Assembly: GCF_003259375.1 (NCBI RefSeq)
Contig: NZ_QLLN01000004.1
Location: forward strand, 560,495-624,494
Reading direction: 5' to 3'
DNA: 64,000 nucleotides
DNA from: Arenibacter echinorum
Lineage (GTDB): Bacteria; Bacteroidota; Bacteroidia; Flavobacteriales; Flavobacteriaceae
Shown here: positions 18,860-28,635 of the stretch, in pieces
Layout of the letters: each line of letters begins with the position of its first letter
Numbering within the stretch: position 1 is the first letter of the stretch
Program-made: the position numbers and the translations under genes
The notes under the pieces: model-generated
Told to the model about the DNA's origin: nothing
Databases searched by the model: none
Seen by the model: only the letters and a program-made list of their open reading frames with translations

Positions 18860-20128
18860 ATGAAGAACACAATTTCCTTCCCTCTACTTAAGTCATTATC
18901 CGTGATTGTTTTGTTGGGGACTCTTACAACCCAATGCAAGCAAAATTCCAAAGAAAAAGTAGCAGCTGTAATCAATGAAACCGATATAGTGATCCCCGAT
19001 GGATTTTCCATTGAACTAGTGGCCAAGGATTTGGGGAATCTAAGACATATGACCGTCTCAAAAAATGGGGATATCTATGTAAATAGATCCAAGCTAAAGG
19101 ACGAAAAAGGTATAATCCTTTTAAAGGATACGGACAATGACGGCAAAATTGATGAGGAACAACAATTCGGCAATCTCCCAGGGACAGGCATATTGATTAA
19201 AAATGGTTATTTATATACCTCCTCCAATTCTGGGATCTATCGCTATAAATTAAATGAAAATGATGAAATTATCGATATTGAAAATCCAGAAAATATAGTG
19301 GACGGATTGGCAGATAAAGGCCGGGATAATGCAAAATCATTTGTAATGGATGATAATGCCAACATTTATGTAACCATAGGCTCTTGGAACGATTCCTGTC
19401 GTGAGGAAGGCAATGGAAACGGTATTATGCCCTGTGCTATCTTGGATTCTGCAGGGGGTATATGGCAATTTAAGGCCGATAAATTAAACCAATCATTTTC
19501 TGATGGAATACGTTATGCCACCGGAGTTAAAAATGCCGTCGGGACAGCTTGGAATTACAAGACCAACTCTTTATTCGCTGTTGTTCATGGCAGGGGTGCT
19601 TTCCATGATTTTTATCCTGAATACTATACGGCCAAACACAGTGAAGAACTTCCTGCAGAAACTCTATATGAGCTTCATGAAGGTGATGATGCTGGTTGGC
19701 CCTATATCTATTACGATCAGTTTAAGAAGAAGAATATCCTTGCTCCAGAATATGGGGGCGACGGTGAAAAAACAGGAAGCGAAAATGCCATTGAACCTAT
19801 AATGGCATTCCCGGCACATTTGGCTCCCAACGACCTGCTTTTTTACACCGGGACAATGTTCCCGGAAAAATATAGAAATGGCGCTTTTATCGCCTTCCAC
19901 GGGCAGTCCCCGGAGTTAAAAAAAGGATATTTCGTTGCCTTCGTACCTTTTAAGGATGGCAAGCCAAATGGAAATTGGGAAATATTTGTAGATAACTTTT
20001 CCGGTATAGACCTAGCAAATCCCAATGGCCCAATTCAGCACAGACCCTGTGGATTAGCACAAGGTCCTGACGGTGAATTGTATGTAAGTGAAGATCTAAA
20101 CGGTACCGTATACAAAATAACCTATTGA
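18860..20128 (+). CDS. Quinoprotein sugar-dehydrogenase-like beta-propeller protein
   Basis: 422 residues, N-terminal signal (hydrophobic to about residue 24; Cys26 is preceded by TTQ, a poor lipobox). The mature part resembles soluble PQQ glucose/sorbosone dehydrogenases: IVIPDGFSIELVAKDLGNLRHMTVSKNGDIYV, a Ca-type loop DTDNDGKIDE, RYATGVKNAVGTAWN, the blade GDDAGWPYIYYDQ, and HRPCGLAQGPDGELYVSEDLNG. Relatives oxidise aldoses in the periplasm using PQQ. No PQQ biosynthesis gene is nearby, so it may take PQQ from outside or act as a non-catalytic sugar-binding propeller. It is divergent from the fusion gene; TATCTTTA at 18821-18828 is a likely -7 element, about 32 bases before the ATG. Confidence 0.7.
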   Translation: MKNTISFPLLKSLSVIVLLGTLTTQCKQNSKEKVAAVINETDIVIPDGFSIELVAKDLGNLRHMTVSKNGDIYVNRSKLKDEKGIILLKDTDNDGKIDEEQQFGNLPGTGILIKNGYLYTSSNSGIYRYKLNENDEIIDIENPENIVDGLADKGRDNAKSFVMDDNANIYVTIGSWNDSCREEGNGNGIMPCAILDSAGGIWQFKADKLNQSFSDGIRYATGVKNAVGTAWNYKTNSLFAVVHGRGAFHDFYPEYYTAKHSEELPAETLYELHEGDDAGWPYIYYDQFKKKNILAPEYGGDGEKTGSENAIEPIMAFPAHLAPNDLLFYTGTMFPEKYRNGAFIAFHGQSPELKKGYFVAFVPFKDGKPNGNWEIFVDNFSGIDLANPNGPIQHRPCGLAQGPDGELYVSEDLNGTVYKITY

Positions 20129-20230
20129 TCTTCAAGGCAATACCCAAAATGCTACTGCTATTACTCAAAGTGAAAGGACAGTGTTGGCCCAAAACGGCAA
20201 TATTCTTTTAATGTAGTCATCATATAATCA

Positions 20231-20268
20231 AGATCCCTTAAGGCTTTTTCTAGAGGGATCTTTTTTTA
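20231..20268 (+). terminator. Rho-independent terminator after propeller gene
   Basis: AGATCCCT (20231-20238) pairs with AGGGATCT (20254-20261), followed by a run of seven T. It lies about 100 bases after the propeller gene stop. The rest of the gap to 20529 contains a perfect 6-bp palindrome GGTGGATTCCACC near 20374 but no gene. Confidence 0.8.
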
Positions 20269-20529
20269 CCCAATTCCCAATCATTTAATAAACCCTAACT
20301 ATTGGATTAGAGCATTTTAGCACCGGAATCAAACAATTTACAATTTCGCCATCCGTCAATTACAAAGATATCGGTGGATTCCACCAAACAATCTGTGTAA
20401 GATGACCGGCTCTCCATTTAAACATTTACAGGCTCCGATTTATGAAAATCTTAAGAAAATAAATATTTCATAATTATTATTTTTAGGGCGGTAAAAATGA
20501 TTAAACAATTAAAAAACACCTGTAAAACT

Positions 20530-20895
20530 ATGAAAACAGTATTAACAGCACTTTATTTCTTTTTGGGAATTACATTACTGCAAGCATCAACTACAACAAA
20601 CGAAATTGATGATTTGGAAGTAGGTTCAGTATTAATGATTGGAAGTCCTTCAGCAAATCTGTATGAACATATAGAAGTGCCAAGGATGAATTTTATCATT
20701 AAGAAAGGAGGAATCCCGAACTACAAAACACTTTTCCAGAGCAAAGTGATCGTTTCTAAAATGAAAGTGATGCCAGATGGTAGTAAGGTAGTACACCTGA
20801 AGAGACAAAATGGAAAACGCTTTTTTAATAGCCATAGCTATATAAAGGCCAGACTTAAAGAAGCCATTGACACAGAAGAGCTGGTCAGACTTTAG
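20530..20895 (+). CDS. Small conserved secreted flavobacterial protein of unknown function
   Basis: 121 residues from the ATG at 20530; an in-frame ATG at 20497 would add eleven charged or polar residues before the signal peptide and is less likely. The signal peptide runs to about TLLQAS. The mature part EVGSVLMIGSPSANLYEHIEVPRMNFIIKKGG, then KKVMPDGSKVV-type strands and KRFFNSHSYIKARLKEAI, resembles a small family that I remember only from flavobacteria, with no established function. It is single-gene, bounded by terminators on both sides. Confidence 0.65.
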   Translation: MKTVLTALYFFLGITLLQASTTTNEIDDLEVGSVLMIGSPSANLYEHIEVPRMNFIIKKGGIPNYKTLFQSKVIVSKMKVMPDGSKVVHLKRQNGKRFFNSHSYIKARLKEAIDTEELVRL

Positions 20896-20966
20896 TCGGC
20901 ATGTATAACGCTTAGGCTGCCAAAACTTTGTGGTGTAGCAAGGCAAAAAAGCATACAAGTAAATTA

Positions 20967-20994
20967 AAAGCCCTTAGTTCTAAGGGCTTTTTTT
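20967..20994 (+). terminator. Strong rho-independent terminator
   Basis: AAAGCCCTTA (20967-20976) and TAAGGGCTTT (20981-20990) are perfect 10-bp arms around a 4-base loop, followed by more T residues. It terminates the small secreted-protein gene. The remaining gap 20995-21318 shows no gene or clear motif. Confidence 0.9.
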
Positions 20995-21318
20995 ATTACC
21001 AATTTTGGAATAAAATACATGGCAGTTCTTTACCATCTTTCCCATACCCAAATTTATACCTAAACATATAGTGGGCCGGACATACCGTTCCACTACCCAT
21101 CTTAAATGCCAATCCCCTGTAGCATCGGCATATGACCTATATCATTGTTTTAGCTTGATAATTGCTCTACATTAATAAATGTCGGTATAGTCCCCAACTA
21201 CACTTACCAATCCTAAATGGCCACCATCCCTAACTTAAGATCGTTGAGGACAAAAGTTGGGGCGACTAGGAACAGTTCCTGAAAAAGACCCCAAGACTAC
21301 TCAATATATGATAGCATT

Positions 21319-21978
21319 ATGATGTTAGAAAAAGAAAAAAATAAGGCCATTTCCATCCCCCTAAAGCACCTAACTTTAAAGGCTAATTTGTACATCCCTG
21401 AAAATGCCAAGGGGTTGGTCATATTTTCCCACGGTAGTGGTAGCAGTAGGTTTAGCCCCAGAAATAATTTCGTTGCCAACATACTTAATAAAAAGGGATT
21501 GGCTACCTTATTGCTCGACTTATTGACAGAAAGAGAAGACGAGAACTATGAAACACGGTTCAACATTAACCTTTTAACGAGTCGCCTTATAGCGGCAACT
21601 AAATGGGTACAACAACAACGGGAAACCGAGCAAATTTCCCTGGGCTATTTCGGGGCCAGTACCGGGGCCGCATCGGCAATAAGAGCGGCTGCCTTTTTTA
21701 AGGATGATATAAAGGCCATAGTTTCCAGAGGCGGAAGACCGGACCTTGCCCTCAATGAAATTTCCGAGGTTACAGCTTCCACCTTATTTATTGTTGGCGG
21801 AAAGGATTCCGCAGTCTTGGAATTGAATATCACGGCCTATGCTAAAATGGAAAGTGAAAAAAAATTTGAAATCATACCAGGGGCAAGCCATCTTTTTGAG
21901 GAAGCGGGAAAGCTGGAGAAGGTGGCCGAACTCTCCGCATCTTGGTTCAAGAAATGGCTGATAACTAAAAAACCATAA
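21319..21978 (+). CDS. Dienelactone-hydrolase-like alpha/beta hydrolase
   Basis: 219 residues, no signal peptide, cytoplasmic. Alpha/beta-hydrolase markers: LVIFSHGSGSSRFSPRN (oxyanion region with His), nucleophile elbow GYFGASTGAA (Ser in G-A-S-T-G), a late Asp in LFIVGGKDSAVLE and His in IPGASHLFEE. It is three bases upstream of a phosphoribosyltransferase gene. In other bacteria these two domains occur fused or adjacent, which implies a shared pathway not yet defined to my knowledge. Substrate unknown. Confidence 0.75.
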   Translation: MMLEKEKNKAISIPLKHLTLKANLYIPENAKGLVIFSHGSGSSRFSPRNNFVANILNKKGLATLLLDLLTEREDENYETRFNINLLTSRLIAATKWVQQQRETEQISLGYFGASTGAASAIRAAAFFKDDIKAIVSRGGRPDLALNEISEVTASTLFIVGGKDSAVLELNITAYAKMESEKKFEIIPGASHLFEEAGKLEKVAELSASWFKKWLITKKP

Positions 21979-21981
21979 AAA

Positions 21982-22608
21982 ATGTTTACGAATAGAATCG
22001 ATGCCGGACTACAACTAGCTAAAAAGCTAAAGGCATATAAAGACAAAGAGAATGTAGTGATCTTGGCCATCCCAAGGGGCGGGTTGCCTTTGGGAGCTAT
22101 TGTAGCCAAATCAATAAATGCAAAATTGGATGTTGCCCTTTCCAAAAAAATAGGCCATCCGTTCAACAAGGAATTTGCCATCGGGGCCGTTAGTCTCAAC
22201 AATATTGTCCTAGACGATAACATTGAAATTTCCATCGGTTATATCGAGAAAGAAAAGAAACGACTTCGCGAAAAACTAAAAAAAAGAGAGGCCCAATATT
22301 ATAGGAATAGGTCTCCCTTAGCCTTAAAGGATAAAATCGTAATCATTATTGACGACGGCATCGCCACAGGGAATACCATAAGGGTCACCGCACAACTGGT
22401 ACATGACCGAAAGCCGGAAAAAATTGTGATCGCCATCCCGGTAGCCCCTAAGTCAACAGTACAGAAATTAAATGCCGCCTCCTATATTGATGAAGTGGTA
22501 TGCCTGGAGACACCCTTTAATTTTCAGGCAGTAGGACAATTTTATATGGATTTTGATCAGGTGTCCGATGAAGAAGCCATAAAAATATTGGAAGAATTTT
22601 ATTCCTAA
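21982..22608 (+). CDS. PRTase-family phosphoribosyltransferase-like protein
   Basis: 208 residues. The type I PRTase signature VIIIDDGIATGNT (PRPP loop, around residues 121-133) is intact; the N-terminal RGG turn (AIPRGGLPLGAIVA) and the flexible region KKIGHPFNKEFAIGAV also fit. A charged helix (YIEKEKKRLREKLKKREAQYY) is inserted in the hood region. It has none of the features that mark a purine or pyrimidine salvage enzyme, and it is paired with a hydrolase, so its acceptor is unknown. Its gene starts three bases after the hydrolase stop. Confidence 0.75.
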   Translation: MFTNRIDAGLQLAKKLKAYKDKENVVILAIPRGGLPLGAIVAKSINAKLDVALSKKIGHPFNKEFAIGAVSLNNIVLDDNIEISIGYIEKEKKRLREKLKKREAQYYRNRSPLALKDKIVIIIDDGIATGNTIRVTAQLVHDRKPEKIVIAIPVAPKSTVQKLNAASYIDEVVCLETPFNFQAVGQFYMDFDQVSDEEAIKILEEFYS

Positions 22609-22775
22609 TACATTGGTAAAAACAATTCTAGAGATCAAAAATCCATTACTATTTCAAAACCTATCTATACCAAAGAATGGGTGTGGTCAAAGTTAATATG
22701 CACCCCTCATATTATCCATGTTCCAAAAAATCAAACTAAAAACTTAAAAAAAAAGCTTAAACTGATCCAGGTCAT

Positions 22776-22805
22776 TTTGCACATGGAAAGTATATCATAT
22801 TTTAG
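22776..22805 (+). promoter_or_regulatory. Predicted flavobacterial promoter for a non-coding transcript
   Basis: TTTG at 22776-22779 and TATTTTAG at 22798-22805 are separated by 18 bases, close to the Bacteroidota -33 TTTG / -7 TAnnTTTG layout. No ORF follows for about 1 kb, but a strong hairpin occurs near 23000, so the predicted transcript would be about 220 bases of non-coding RNA. Confidence 0.45.
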
Positions 22806-22811
22806 CAGTGT

Positions 22812-23030
22812 TCTTAAAAGTTAAATAGTTCTTTGAAAATAAATAAAGAGGAATTTTAAATTACAAGGCTTAAAATTCCCAAGATATAGAAACGGTCAAG
22901 GGCACCCTTTATACCATTTGAATTGCGAACGGATCTAGTGATAGCTCCTATTAGGGATCAGTGTAAGAGGTCATTGGGCAGAATTGAAAGTTTCTTGGAA
23001 ACCGGAACATTTAGGTGTTCCGGTTTCTTT
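22812..23030 (+). ncRNA. Candidate small RNA 1 in ORF-free region
   Basis: The gap 22609-23836 (1.2 kb) has no credible ORF. This first segment starts after a promoter-like pair and ends at a perfect 12-bp hairpin GAAACCGGAACA (22998-23009) / TGTTCCGGTTTC (23016-23027) with a short T-run. I do not recognise it as 6S, tmRNA, RNase P or a known riboswitch. Boundaries are inferred. Confidence 0.4.
22998..23030 (+). terminator. 12-bp terminator-like hairpin
   Basis: Perfect arms 22998-23009 and 23016-23027 with a 6-base loop; the following T-run is only three bases, then AAAG, so termination strength is uncertain. Confidence 0.65.
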
Positions 23031-23190
23031 AAAGCATTAATTTATTGGTCGTTATCATCGTAAGATGTTAACGATCGTAATAAAGAAGTGGCCAAGGTTG
23101 GCCCCGTAACTGATCAACCATGGTGTTCTAGCAATGGAATAACATGAAAGTCCATTAGTCGGCAAAAACGTAGTCCATTTTTTTATGGGA

Positions 23191-23219
23191 AACAGGAGGT
23201 TTCGGCCTCCTGTTTTTTT
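23191..23219 (+). terminator. Rho-independent terminator in ORF-free region
   Basis: AACAGGAGG (23191-23199) pairs with CCTCCTGTT (23206-23214), followed by T residues to 23219. It is the second of three hairpins in the gap. The 160 bases before it contain no ORF and may be a second small RNA. Confidence 0.85.
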
Positions 23220-23379
23220 CTTAATCCATTAAATCTACAAACTTCTAAGCAGTAATGCCTTAGAGGTCATATATAGGTATTGCGATTTTTTTCGTCTGTC
23301 ATACAAACATTGCAATAACGTAGCTAGTACGTTCCATACAGGATTTTGTTGACAAGTAGGAATTTAATTAAAATACCTG

Positions 23380-23414
23380 AAGGACCGGGATATCCAGAAT
23401 ATTCCGGTCCTTTT
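23380..23414 (+). terminator. 14-bp terminator hairpin in ORF-free region
   Basis: AAGGACCGGGATAT (23380-23393) pairs with ATATTCCGGTCCTT (23399-23412) with one G-T pair and a 5-base loop, followed by a short T-run. Just upstream, AACGTA/TACGTT around GCTAG (near 23315-23333) is another perfect small hairpin. The third of the tandem structures. Confidence 0.8.
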
Positions 23415-23836
23415 AATTTAACAATTCCCTAGAAACAACATCGTAAATACTAAGCCAAGACCATTCAATGTGCCCTATTGTGCTCAGCCAATATATACGA
23501 AGTGGCTTATTTCTTATTGTGCACCAACTACTTGGCCTGCAATAGGCATCAAAAAAAGTTCCCTTTAGGAACTATTTTGGAAAAAGTACACCTTGAAAAA
23601 AAAATCTAATTACAAAATTAAAGGGTAATTATATCATCGACACCCATTTTGATCGCCAAATATCCTCTATTATTAAAGACTTCTCCACAAAACAGATTTC
23701 TTTGTATTTTTAACTAGGACGCCTCATCTTTAACGGAAAAAGGTGGATACTGATTTTAATCATTGAAGCACTGAACTTGCTTTATTACATTTGGCTAACT
23801 TTTAAAGTGCCCCGCATAAGCGATTATTACAATACC

Positions 23837-26818
23837 ATGACAAAACAAAATACGACCAATATTAACTCGACCCATAAAAAAAAAGCTCCCATAAAAAAGA
23901 GAGGAGTAAATCCAGATAAGGAAAATAATTTCCCTATAGTAGGCATGGGTGCCTCTGCAGGCGGATTGGAGGCTTTCAAAGAATTTTTTGAAGCCATGCC
24001 GCCAAACTCAGGAATGGCTTTCGTCTTGGTACAACATTTAGATCCTACCCATAAAAGTCTTATGGTTCATTTATTGGGAAACCATACCAAAATGGAAGTA
24101 ACCCAGGTAAGGGACAATACAAGAGTGCTCCCTAACCACGTTTATATTATACCTCCCAACAAGGACATGGCCATTTTTCAGGGGGTATTGCATCTTATGG
24201 AGCCAATGGCTCCTAGGGGCTTTCGTAAACCAATAGATTTTTTCCTGAGATCTTTGGCTGAAGACCAGACCGATCGGGCTATAGGAATTATCTTGTCCGG
24301 TACAGGAAGTGAGGGGACGCTTAGCTTAAAGGCCATAAAAGGCAATGGGGGACTATCTATAGTCCAAGACCCCGAAACTGCCAAATACGACGGTATGCCA
24401 AGAAGTGCCATAGAAGCCGGGGTGGAGGATTTTGTGCTACCGGTTAAGCAAATGCCGGATGTACTCTTAAAATATGCCAAGAATAGGAAATTTGAACCCG
24501 AGGGTATTCCACTACAACTACAACCAACCAACCAGCTCCTTGAAAAGGTTTTTATTTTATTGCGCAATGAAACCGGTTGTAACTTCGCCGATTACAAAAG
24601 TAGTACCGTTGTACGCCGTATTGATAAACGCATGGCCCTCAATCAGGTTCCAAAACTGGAAGACTATATAAAATACCTTCAAGCAAACAAAGAGGAAATA
24701 CGAAAACTTTTTAAGGAACTGCTTATTGGCGTTACGAGTTTTTTTAGGGACAAGGAAATTTTTGATAGTCTTCAAGAAAAAGTTATTCCTGAGATTGTTG
24801 CCAACAAAAATGATGGGGATACCATCCGATTGTGGGTCCCTGGATGCTCTACCGGGGAAGAAGCGTATTCACTTGCCATACTATTTGATGAAATTATAAA
24901 AAAACAGTCCAAGGCTCTAAAGGTTCAAATATTTGCATCTGACTTGGATGAAAATGCCATTTATAACGCCAGACAGGGAATTTATCCAGAAACCATTGCA
25001 GCCGATATAGGACCCGATAGATTGTCCTATTATTTTCAAGGTGACAAAAATACCTATAGAATAAAAAAAGGAATACGAGATCAAATCATATTTGCGGAAC
25101 ACAATATTATAAAAGATCCTCCCTTTTCCAAACTGGATTTGATAAGCTGCAGGAATTTGCTTATTTATCTTAATGTGGAAGCACAAAAAAAGGTTTTTGC
25201 CATATTCCATTATGCCCTGAATCCCGAAGGCATATTACTTCTGGGCAATTCGGAATCCTTGGGCGAATATGCTCGATTCTTTGAGGTCTTGGATAGAAAG
25301 TATAAAATTTTCAAATTCAAGGAGGCCCAAAGGGCGGATATGCCAGATATTGGACATCTTTTCCAAGAACCCATCCCTTTAAAAACCGTAAGCATCCCTG
25401 CCCAAAAACGGGAATGGCAGTCCAGTTTGGCCAATATTACCTCTAAAGTATTGCTGGCCAACTATGCCCCTGCCTGTGCTATTATTAATTATAAGGGCGA
25501 TGCACTTTATTTTTCTGGCAACACTGGTAAATACCTACAACCCTCCCCGGGAGAGGCTAGATTGAATATTATAGACATGGCACGAGAAGGGCTTAAAAGC
25601 GATCTTAGTGCCCTAATCTCAAACTGTCGCAAGATCACAACAACGGAGGTTAGAAAAAATGTCCTGGTTAAAACCAATGGTACTCTACAGGCCATCGACC
25701 TAACAATCCGGCATCTATCCCAATTGGATTTGAACATGGAATATTGGATGGTAACCTTCGAAGATGTAGATACCCCAACAGAGAAGCCAAAAGCAACACT
25801 AGAAAAAAAACCTGAAGATTTTACAGAAATTCAGGCATTGGAGCAAGAACTGACCGCTACCAAAGAGTATTTGCGTTCTACCATAGAACAATTGGAAATA
25901 TCCAATGAGGAACTGAAATCCTCCAACGAAGAACTCCAATCCAGCAATGAGGAGTTACAGAGCACCAATGAGGAAATGGAAACCTCCAAAGAAGAATTAC
26001 AAAGCGTAAACGAAGAAATAGTAACCGTAAATACAGAACTCCAAGGTAAAATAGACGAGTTGGCCAGGGCCTATGACGACATGAACAATTTACTTGCCAG
26101 CACCGAAATTGGCACTATTTTTTTGGATTCAGACCTAAAAATAAAACGGTTTACACCTGCTATGTCCAAAATAATTAATCTTATTAATTCGGACGTAGGC
26201 AGACCTATAGACCATTTGTCCTCCAATCTCATCTATAATGGCTTTACCAAAGATGCCCAAACCGTGCTCGACAAATTAACCCCCTATAAAACAACGGTAA
26301 AAAGTAGTGACGGACTTTGGTACCAAATGCAGATTATGCCCTATCGCACCACGGAAAATGTTATTGCAGGCGTTGTAATAACTTTTGTGGACATTACACA
26401 AGAAAAGAAGTTGGGAGAACAATTGCTCGACTTCAAAAAAGAGTACGAGCATATCCTGGAAATGACTAAAACAGTGGTGTATACCCAAAACGATCAGCTC
26501 ATTTACACCAGTATAGCCAACATACATTCAGATTTTCAATTTAGGAATATGATCGGAAAAAAGGATGAAGATTTTTTTTCCAAGGAAGATGCCAGAAAAT
26601 TGGAAGATATAAAACGAAAAGTACTTAAAACGGGCAAACCCGAAAGGGCTACATTAGAGTTAAAAGTAAGTGGTGAAGCCAGATTTTATGACCTAATGGT
26701 CCGCCCCATAAGCGAAGCCAAAAAAATAATGGGCATAGCTTGCTCTTCCATTGACATTACAGATCTTGTCTCTGCCGAAAAAGAATTAAAAATCCTAAAA
26801 GATCACAAAAATGGTTGA
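23837..26818 (+). CDS. CheB-CheR-PAS fusion signalling protein
   Basis: 993 residues from the ATG at 23837; the frame extends upstream to a TTG at 23777, which is less likely. Residues ~30-215 are a CheB methylesterase domain (GASAGG, Ser40; QHLDP, His67), but the catalytic Asp position in GTGSEG is Glu159. Residues ~230-490 are a CheR methyltransferase with the SAM motif GCSTGEEAYSLA and LDLISCRNLLIYL. Then a PAS-like region, a long coiled coil of repeated SNEELQS units (about residues 620-690), and two PAS domains. The CheB part lacks a receiver domain. No chemoreceptor or CheA is nearby, so it is probably a sensory hub for the adjacent histidine kinase rather than flagellar chemotaxis. Confidence 0.9.
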   Translation: MTKQNTTNINSTHKKKAPIKKRGVNPDKENNFPIVGMGASAGGLEAFKEFFEAMPPNSGMAFVLVQHLDPTHKSLMVHLLGNHTKMEVTQVRDNTRVLPNHVYIIPPNKDMAIFQGVLHLMEPMAPRGFRKPIDFFLRSLAEDQTDRAIGIILSGTGSEGTLSLKAIKGNGGLSIVQDPETAKYDGMPRSAIEAGVEDFVLPVKQMPDVLLKYAKNRKFEPEGIPLQLQPTNQLLEKVFILLRNETGCNFADYKSSTVVRRIDKRMALNQVPKLEDYIKYLQANKEEIRKLFKELLIGVTSFFRDKEIFDSLQEKVIPEIVANKNDGDTIRLWVPGCSTGEEAYSLAILFDEIIKKQSKALKVQIFASDLDENAIYNARQGIYPETIAADIGPDRLSYYFQGDKNTYRIKKGIRDQIIFAEHNIIKDPPFSKLDLISCRNLLIYLNVEAQKKVFAIFHYALNPEGILLLGNSESLGEYARFFEVLDRKYKIFKFKEAQRADMPDIGHLFQEPIPLKTVSIPAQKREWQSSLANITSKVLLANYAPACAIINYKGDALYFSGNTGKYLQPSPGEARLNIIDMAREGLKSDLSALISNCRKITTTEVRKNVLVKTNGTLQAIDLTIRHLSQLDLNMEYWMVTFEDVDTPTEKPKATLEKKPEDFTEIQALEQELTATKEYLRSTIEQLEISNEELKSSNEELQSSNEELQSTNEEMETSKEELQSVNEEIVTVNTELQGKIDELARAYDDMNNLLASTEIGTIFLDSDLKIKRFTPAMSKIINLINSDVGRPIDHLSSNLIYNGFTKDAQTVLDKLTPYKTTVKSSDGLWYQMQIMPYRTTENVIAGVVITFVDITQEKKLGEQLLDFKKEYEHILEMTKTVVYTQNDQLIYTSIANIHSDFQFRNMIGKKDEDFFSKEDARKLEDIKRKVLKTGKPERATLELKVSGEARFYDLMVRPISEAKKIMGIACSSIDITDLVSAEKELKILKDHKNG

Positions 26819-28529
26819 GAAAGGTTCCCATTCCAGCAACTTGCGTTCCAAAGCAGAGGCCAAGGTAGGCACATCACCATTGGGTGGGCCGGAACTAACC
26901 ATGGACAAGGCCAAGGAACTAATGCACGAACTTGAAGTGCATCAGGTAGAACTGGAAATGCAGAACCAAGAATTACGGGAAGCCCAGCATCGCTTAGAAG
27001 ACATTCGCGATCAATATACCGATCTGTTCGATTTTGCTCCCATAGGATATATCATATTAAATAAAAAAGGAAAGGTAGAAAAAATAAACCTTACCGCATG
27101 TACACTGATGGGTATTGATAGGACACAAATTATAAAAAGACCCCTATCCGCCTTTATGAGTGCAAACGAGGCTCGCGTACTATTTCTTAAATTGCAGGAA
27201 GCCTTCCAAAAAGGTGTACTAAAACCCTTTGAACTGGAAATTAACCGAAACGACAGTGGTTCTTTTCCTGCACTTGTACATGGGACCATTTCAAAAAATA
27301 TAATGGGGCAATTACAATGTCGCCTGTCCATGCAGAATATAACGGAGGTTAAACAAGCCAGAATTCTGCAACGACAACATAAAGCCCTTCAAAACGAAAA
27401 GGAAAAAATTCAACAGTATTTAGATCTTGCCCCAATTGTTTTTTTACTGATAGACAAGGATCAAAAGATTCAAATGATCAATCAAAAGGGATGTAACCTA
27501 TTTGGTTATGAAAGGGTGGAATTATTGGGTCAGAACTGGTTCGATTTTTTAATATGCAACGAAAATGGCAAGGAAGACGATTCAAATCAAATCGAATTTG
27601 AACGCAAAATAAAATTATTGTCCCCGGCATTGGAATGCAAAGTAAGGTGTAAAAACGGGGAAGAACTTATAATGTCCTGGCGCAATACAACCCTATTGGG
27701 CAAGAATGGTGACCAAATAGGGGTATTAAGTGCAGGAGAGGACATTACTGTCCGAACAAAACTGGAAGAGGATAATCAGACCTATACCGCTAATCTAGAA
27801 TTAAAAATTGAAGAACGTACCAAAGAGTTGATTAAAGCCTTGGAAGCGGAAAAAAGGATCAATGATTTAAAAAGCAACTTTATCACCATTGCGTCGCACG
27901 AATTGCGCACCCCCATTACCATTGTAATGTCGTCCATAATTCTAATTGAAAGATATAATAACTTGGGACAATATGAAAAATCCGAAAAACATATTGCCCG
28001 AATTAAATCTTCCGTAGATCATTTTGTAAATATTTTGGATGATTTTTTATCCTTGCATCAGTTGGATAAGGGAATTATTCAGATTAATAAGGAAGTCTTT
28101 GACTTGGAGCCATTTGTTGAAGGTATTGTCACCGACATGAAAGGCCTTCTCAAAAAAGGTCAGCATATTATCTACACGCATACAGGATCAAAAAAGTTAA
28201 ATTTAGATCCAAAAATTTTAAGGAATATTATCCTAAACTTGCTGTCCAACGCCTTGAAATACTCTAGTGACCAAGTAAAAATCAAAAGCTTTCTTAAGAA
28301 GGATAATCTTAAAATATCCATTGAGGACCAAGGTTTGGGTATCCCCGATGAAGACCAAGAAAATCTTTTTACAAGTTTTTATAGGGCTAAGAATGTGGAA
28401 CATATTCAGGGCACAGGCCTAGGACTTAGTATCGTTCAGCGATATCTTGAATTATTCGGAGGAAATATAAAATATAAGAGTGTTTTGGGAGAAGGCAGCA
28501 TTTTCACCATTGAAATTCCAATTTACTAA
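26811..28529 (+). CDS. PAS-domain sensor histidine kinase
   Basis: 572 residues; overlaps the CheB-CheR gene by eight bases, so the two are translationally linked. There is no transmembrane segment. A coiled coil (about 30-70) leads to PAS domains at roughly 70-180 and 200-315, then a dimerisation helix with FITIASHELRTPITI (phospho-acceptor His363) and an HATPase domain with NLLSNALKYS, DQGLGIP and GTGLGLSIV. A soluble kinase fed by PAS signals and probably by the upstream protein; the response regulator encoded 107 bases downstream is the likely partner. Confidence 0.9.
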   Translation: MVEKGSHSSNLRSKAEAKVGTSPLGGPELTMDKAKELMHELEVHQVELEMQNQELREAQHRLEDIRDQYTDLFDFAPIGYIILNKKGKVEKINLTACTLMGIDRTQIIKRPLSAFMSANEARVLFLKLQEAFQKGVLKPFELEINRNDSGSFPALVHGTISKNIMGQLQCRLSMQNITEVKQARILQRQHKALQNEKEKIQQYLDLAPIVFLLIDKDQKIQMINQKGCNLFGYERVELLGQNWFDFLICNENGKEDDSNQIEFERKIKLLSPALECKVRCKNGEELIMSWRNTTLLGKNGDQIGVLSAGEDITVRTKLEEDNQTYTANLELKIEERTKELIKALEAEKRINDLKSNFITIASHELRTPITIVMSSIILIERYNNLGQYEKSEKHIARIKSSVDHFVNILDDFLSLHQLDKGIIQINKEVFDLEPFVEGIVTDMKGLLKKGQHIIYTHTGSKKLNLDPKILRNIILNLLSNALKYSSDQVKIKSFLKKDNLKISIEDQGLGIPDEDQENLFTSFYRAKNVEHIQGTGLGLSIVQRYLELFGGNIKYKSVLGEGSIFTIEIPIY

Positions 28530-28635
28530 AACCCTTATAAAAATCACCTTACCCTTAAATACTTAGCCTTTTATTACAAAAATCATTATCTTAAGGTTAT
28601 CATAATTACTACTGTTTAAAATCGAATAACGAATA

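Noticed and set aside
22812-23030. Candidate RNA 1 as 6S RNA or a riboswitch
   Set aside because: No matching core motif could be recognised, and no coding gene follows closely.
23777-23836. TTG at 23777 as the CheB-CheR start
   Set aside because: The added residues have no family match, and an ATG 60 bases on fits better.
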